DNA from: JAVVXB01 sp036651815
Lineage (GTDB): Bacteria; Bacillota; Clostridia; Christensenellales; CAG-138
Direction: 5' to 3'
Length of the DNA stretch: 64,000 nt
Assembly (NCBI GenBank): GCA_036651815.1
Contig: JAVVXB010000011.1
Coordinates: 1-64,000, forward strand
The translations under genes were made by a program, and so were the position numbers. A model generated the notes under the pieces. That model ran no database searches. It was not told the origin of the DNA and was given only the letters and a program-made list of their open reading frames with translations. Numbering within the stretch: the first letter of the stretch is position 1; the number at the start of each line of letters is the position of its first letter. Shown here piece after piece: positions 60,857 through 64,000 of the stretch.

Positions 60857-61576
60857 TCACAGTAGACTTGCCGCATCCTGATCCAAATAGATTTCAACGA
60901 ACGGGTGTAGTTGCAATACGCTGGCAGGAACCATCTCAGTCACCGGACCTGTCAACATTTTCCGAACGATCTCTGCTTTTGACTTTCCAAGCGCAATGAA
61001 TATGATGCTACGGGCATTCATGCAGGTCTTTATACCCATCGTAATTGCCGTCTTTGGCACTTCGTCCTTGCTGGCGAAGAAACGGGAATTGGCTGTAATG
61101 GAGGATTCCGTCAGTTTGACCTGATGGGTTACAGAACCAAATGGCGTGCCTGGCTCATTAAAACCGATGTGCCCATTGTGGCCAATGCCAAGCAATTGCA
61201 AATCGATACCGCCAGCAGCTTCAATTGCATGCTCATAATCAGCTGCGATCTGATCTAGATCACCCAGTCCGGCAGGCACGTGCGTATTTTCAATCGGAAT
61301 ATCAATATGGTGAAACAGATTATCATTCATAAAATAACGATAGGATTGATCATGTGTTCCTTCGAGACCAACATATTCGTCAAGATTGTATGTCGTGGCT
61401 TTCTTGAAAGAAAGCTTCCCAGCCTGATTGAACCGTGCCAACTCCTGATATAGTCCAACAGGCGTGCTTCCGGTAGCATAACCAAGGACGGCATCTGGTT
61501 TTGTGTGCAATAGTTCCACATATCTTTGCGCTGCAATCTGTGCAAGTTTTTCAGGTGTGTTGATCAAAATTTTCAT
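60857..61576 (-). CDS. nagB: Glucosamine-6-phosphate deaminase
   Basis: 239 residues from ATG 61576 behind GAGGAAGC; a start 18 bases earlier has no site. The enzyme converts glucosamine-6-phosphate to fructose-6-phosphate and ammonia. Conserved blocks are VLGYATGSTPVGLYQELA, TYNLDEYVGL, LLGIGHNGHIGFNEPGTPF and KTCMNARSIIFIALGKSKAE. It is divergent from a DeoR-type regulator, the probable repressor. No nagA is next to it. Confidence 0.94.
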   Translation of the reverse strand: MKILINTPEKLAQIAAQRYVELLHTKPDAVLGYATGSTPVGLYQELARFNQAGKLSFKKATTYNLDEYVGLEGTHDQSYRYFMNDNLFHHIDIPIENTHVPAGLGDLDQIAADYEHAIEAAGGIDLQLLGIGHNGHIGFNEPGTPFGSVTHQVKLTESSITANSRFFASKDEVPKTAITMGIKTCMNARSIIFIALGKSKAEIVRKMLTGPVTEMVPASVLQLHPFVEIYLDQDAASLL

Positions 61577-61669
61577 GTGCTTCCTCCATAACAAGAAATT
61601 TATGCATCCTTAAGATACTCCTAGCGGAGAAACATGTCAACAGATGCTTACGAAATTACTCGATAAAAC

Positions 61670-61698
61670 TTGTTAATACATAACATATCTGTTATAAT
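61670..61698 (+). promoter_or_regulatory. Promoter of the DeoR gene with an overlapping palindrome
   Basis: TTGTTA (61670-61675) and TATAAT (61693-61698) are 17 bases apart. The palindrome ATAACA-TATC-TGTTAT (61680-61695) overlaps the -10 box and is a good candidate for the operator of the regulator itself. Confidence 0.7.
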
Positions 61699-61729
61699 CA
61701 ATGTTACAATCATGTTTGAAAGGCTAATT

Positions 61730-62506
61730 ATGGCAAACGAAAGTCGATTGCTATCCGTCCGGGATTTCATCCGTTCTCATGGCGAGGTCTCAATTGGAGA
61801 ATTGCAATCATTTTATTCAAATTATTCCGCTATGACGCTGTGGCGCGATTTAAAGTTGTTGGAAGAACAGGGATGTATCCGGCGTGTACACGGTGGAGCA
61901 ATCAGTATGCTTAATGCTGCTCCACAGATCGAAGGTGTGTACAGCAAACGTGCGCGCGAACGCATCCTGGAGAAGACATCCATATCCAAGGCAGCGCTCG
62001 CTTTTATTACGCCTGGTCACGCCGTTTATTTGGACGCCGGCAGTACGCTCATGAGTGTTGCAAACCTCATGGGCAGCGAGCGTTATACAGTTGTGACCAG
62101 CGGCGCAAATATTGCCATTGAACTGAGTCAGCGACATACCTGCGATGTTCTACTCACAGGCGGACAAATCAGTGAAAATACGCTGTCCTGTTCCGGCGAA
62201 CAGGCAGAGAGTTTTATCAATTCCATCAATATCGACGTTGCTTTGATGGCAACCTCTGGATTTTCACTTGCGAGCGGATTCACCAGCGGTTCCCATTCTG
62301 AGAGCGTTCTGAAAAAGAATGTCATTCAAAAAGCAGCTAAGACCGTAATGTTGATGGATGCGAGCAAAGTAAATCGTTCCCTACCGTTCACTTTTGCAAC
62401 GCTCTCAGATGTGGATGTACTCATTTGCGATGATAAGCTTCCTAAAGATATTTTGTCGGAAGCCAAAAGACAGAATGTAACCTGCATCGTTGCTGAAAGC
62501 AATTAA
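61730..62506 (+). CDS. DeoR-family transcriptional regulator
   Basis: 258 residues from ATG 61730 (site GAAAGG); an ATG at 61712 is an alternative. The N-terminal HTH is SIGELQSFYSNYSAMTLWRD followed by LKLLEEQGCIRRVHGGA, the DeoR signature. The C-terminal sugar-phosphate sensor domain has VYLDAGSTLMSVA, TVVTSGANIA, LLTGGQI and the VMLMDASKVNRS block. It probably senses an amino-sugar phosphate and controls nagB, its divergent neighbour. Confidence 0.92.
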   Translation: MANESRLLSVRDFIRSHGEVSIGELQSFYSNYSAMTLWRDLKLLEEQGCIRRVHGGAISMLNAAPQIEGVYSKRARERILEKTSISKAALAFITPGHAVYLDAGSTLMSVANLMGSERYTVVTSGANIAIELSQRHTCDVLLTGGQISENTLSCSGEQAESFINSINIDVALMATSGFSLASGFTSGSHSESVLKKNVIQKAAKTVMLMDASKVNRSLPFTFATLSDVDVLICDDKLPKDILSEAKRQNVTCIVAESN

Positions 62507-62657
62507 CACTCTGATTCTTTCATTAGAAATAATCTCGATGCTTTAAGGCCTATAGTCGGCATTTCATCGTCTCATTGTAATTTTGAATTTATTTTACGTT
62601 GCAATAATAGGACTATTTTATCCGATGAAAGCAGATTATATAATTGGTATCCACCTG

Positions 62658-63281
62658 TTAGCGTGGAAAATGTGGCACTTCAGGAATTGCTTTACATCCG
62701 ATGAGTCGAGGAAACGATTGCCATGTCGTAGCATTTAATCGCGCCTGATATCCGCAGCAATTGCGCACGTACCAATCATAATAGTACGAACGCTTTGGAT
62801 ACGCATATCGGTTCATAATAACCATGATTGTTCCACCATGTGCCACCATCACAATTCTGTTTTCCTTCTGTTCAATAGCGTTTTTCACCAGCGCATCAAA
62901 AGCATTGCATACGCGTACCGAAAAACCGTACATAGCCTCACCGTTTGGACATTCTGTCAGGCAGCCTGCATCCACCCAGGCACGATAGGCCGCATCATTC
63001 ACCATCTCATCCGCAGTTCGTCCTTCAAAATCGCCGAAGTCCATCTCGCGAAAATCGTACACGGGAATTTGTGTGGCATTGGAGAAACAGATCTGTGCCG
63101 TTTGTACTGCACGTAGCATTGGGCTGACATATACACGTAAGGCGGCACTGTTGATCCCGCAAGCATAGGCTTCCGCAAAGCCCGCTGAACTCAGCGGTTC
63201 ATCCGTACGTCCGCAATAGCGGTTGGTTTCATTACTAGCAGTCTTACCATGACGCAACAGTAACACTTCTATTTTACTCAC
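62658..63281 (-). CDS. cobC: Histidine phosphatase (CobC-like)
   Basis: 207 residues. The phosphoglycerate-mutase-like RHG motif LLLRHGKTASNETNRYCGRT is near the start, VYVSPMLRAVQTAQ carries the second Arg, and VMVAHGGTIMVIM the second His. In cobalamin operons this family is alpha-ribazole phosphatase, and the upstream neighbours are cobU and cobS, so that role is likely. The start overlaps the cobU stop by 4 bases. Confidence 0.85.
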   Translation of the reverse strand: MSKIEVLLLRHGKTASNETNRYCGRTDEPLSSAGFAEAYACGINSAALRVYVSPMLRAVQTAQICFSNATQIPVYDFREMDFGDFEGRTADEMVNDAAYRAWVDAGCLTECPNGEAMYGFSVRVCNAFDALVKNAIEQKENRIVMVAHGGTIMVIMNRYAYPKRSYYYDWYVRNCCGYQARLNATTWQSFPRLIGCKAIPEVPHFPR

Positions 63282-63622
63282 CCCTTGATGATTGTTTCGA
63301 TGCCTGCAACCAATCGCACCACACGTTCTGCCTTTCGTGCAAGCTGTACGCAGAGCCTTCCGATGGCCTCCCGAGCATCCCGCTCGCCGCGAACGGTGGG
63401 AATCACCCCACTACCAACTTCGTTGCAAACCACCACTTGTTTCTTTAACAGTTGCGGCAACAGTGCTGCTGAGGTTGCCGGATCCTTTGCAATGAGATTC
63501 TGCAAATTATAGAGCACTGGCCGCTCGTCCAACACACCGTCTGCGACATCGCTATCTTTATAACCTAAAGAACGAACATAATCGCGTTTTCCCGAGGCTT
63601 GCGACCCAACAACCAAAATCAT
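63278..63622 (-). CDS. cobU: Short CobU-like adenosylcobinamide kinase/guanylyltransferase
   Basis: 114 residues, against about 180 for classical CobU. The P-loop VVGSQASGKRDYV is at residues 4-16, and the C-terminal text VVVCNEVGSGVIPTVRGERD and AREAIGRLCVQLARKAERVV matches CobU strand and helix regions. The middle is shorter, and the guanylate-binding His region of CobU is not obvious. Both ends overlap neighbours by 4 bases (cobS, cobC), so it is translated with them and probably functional. Confidence 0.78.
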   Translation of the reverse strand: MILVVGSQASGKRDYVRSLGYKDSDVADGVLDERPVLYNLQNLIAKDPATSAALLPQLLKKQVVVCNEVGSGVIPTVRGERDAREAIGRLCVQLARKAERVVRLVAGIETIIKG

Positions 63623-64000
63623 ATCAACACCATCCTTTGGATTAATACAATGGCAAATAGCATCATAAGTTCAGAAACTTGGATGGCAAACCCCGCAAGA
63701 TCTCCGCTCATGCCACAAAACTGTTTCTGAACAATATGGTGTAGTATCAACATCACTAGTAGCGCACAAGTCATCATCGCAATCGCAGTTGGCGTATTAT
63801 TCAAAAACAGTACAACCGCACACGCAATGAGTTCAATCATTAATATCACAGCCGCCATATGTTTGTTTGCCGATTTGCGAAACGTGGCAGCCAGCCCCTG
63901 CTGTTCAGTTCTTGCCGGGTAGAGCAACGTGCAGAGGGCGCCAATCACACGGCTCAATACATGCATGACCGCAAGCAACAGTACTGTATCGGGGCGCATC
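63619..64000 (-). CDS. cobS: Adenosylcobinamide-GDP ribazoletransferase CobS, C-terminal part
   Basis: The open frame runs off the right edge of the window, so the 5' end is missing. The visible part has three to four membrane helices and the CobS C-terminal block CGMSGDLAGFAIQVSELMML. CobS joins alpha-ribazole to adenosylcobinamide-GDP in the membrane. It overlaps the cobU start by 4 bases. Confidence 0.85.
   Translation of the reverse strand, partial: MRPDTVLLLAVMHVLSRVIGALCTLLYPARTEQQGLAATFRKSANKHMAAVILMIELIACAVVLFLNNTPTAIAMMTCALLVMLILHHIVQKQFCGMSGDLAGFAIQVSELMMLFAIVLIQRMVLI

Overview
The window looks like chromosomal DNA from an anaerobic, spore-forming-type member of the Firmicutes, most likely class Clostridia. 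The reasons are a SpoIIP homologue, DegV and DUF1836 proteins, an anaerobic cobalt chelatase (CbiK), cobalamin tail-assembly genes and a bacterial Wood-Ljungdahl cluster. A run of ten Ns (45058-45067) inside metF shows that it comes from a draft or metagenome-derived assembly. No rRNA, tRNA, CRISPR array or intact insertion sequence was recognised.

Left part (1-15.6 kb). Two small minus-strand proteins (one Cys-rich) are followed by a decayed IS3 element. Next comes a short plus-strand run: HxlR regulator, PEBP protein, VOC protein and AEC transporter. A graveyard follows (about 4.7-6.0 kb) with the tail of an IS256 transposase and an Rhs/YD-repeat gene, both full of stops. After it lie a small siroheme sulfite-reductase-like protein, cbiK, spoIIP, an orphan sugar-ABC ATPase with a possible leader peptide, an E2-like acyltransferase without its usual catalytic motif, ridA, galK and a UDP-GlcNAc 2-epimerase.

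Surface-polymer island (15.7-30.9 kb). Eleven tightly packed plus-strand genes encode a multi-pass membrane protein, a processive GT2 synthase, a membrane-anchored bactofilin-like protein, a cytoplasmic coiled-coil/BspA-LRR protein, an AlgI-type MBOAT acyltransferase with a DHHW partner, a VTC polymerase, DUF4956, CotH kinase, a large membrane-anchored protein of unknown function and a 956-residue lipoprotein phosphatase fusion. The operon ends at a 27-bp-stem hairpin. I infer a system that makes and decorates (acylates, perhaps phosphorylates) an extracellular polymer. As a whole it does not match a pathway I know by name and is my best candidate for an undescribed system.

Middle (31-38.5 kb). 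DegV, DUF1836, GNAT, a small lipoprotein, a glycosyltransferase with a polysaccharide deacetylase, and a DUF5698/DUF2179 membrane protein lie here. They are followed by an AT-rich, immunity-like orphan gene next to a fragment of an Rhs core, then a DUF4300 lipoprotein.

C1 metabolism (38.6-60.2 kb). A divergent PucR-type regulator faces a long operon: a methyltetrahydrofolate-corrinoid methyltransferase, its corrinoid protein, a first corrinoid activator (RACo-type), DUF2284, a His-rich protein, CooT, a small protein, MetF, CooC, AcsD, AcsC, AcsE, AcsB, AcsV (second activator) and DUF3786. After a terminator, a tetrahydrofolate riboswitch precedes a second operon: a FolT-FolC fusion, Fhs, FchA and FolD. 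Together these cover the methyl branch and the acetyl-CoA synthase end of the Wood-Ljungdahl pathway; the CO dehydrogenase gene (acsA/cooS) and metV are not in this window. FolD carries substitutions at two residues needed for cyclohydrolase activity, which fits the presence of a separate FchA.

Right end (60.3-64 kb). A non-coding stretch with small repeats is followed by nagB facing a DeoR regulator, then minus-strand cobC, a short cobU-like gene and the 3' part of cobS, which runs off the window. The cobalamin genes suit an organism whose carbon metabolism depends on corrinoid proteins.
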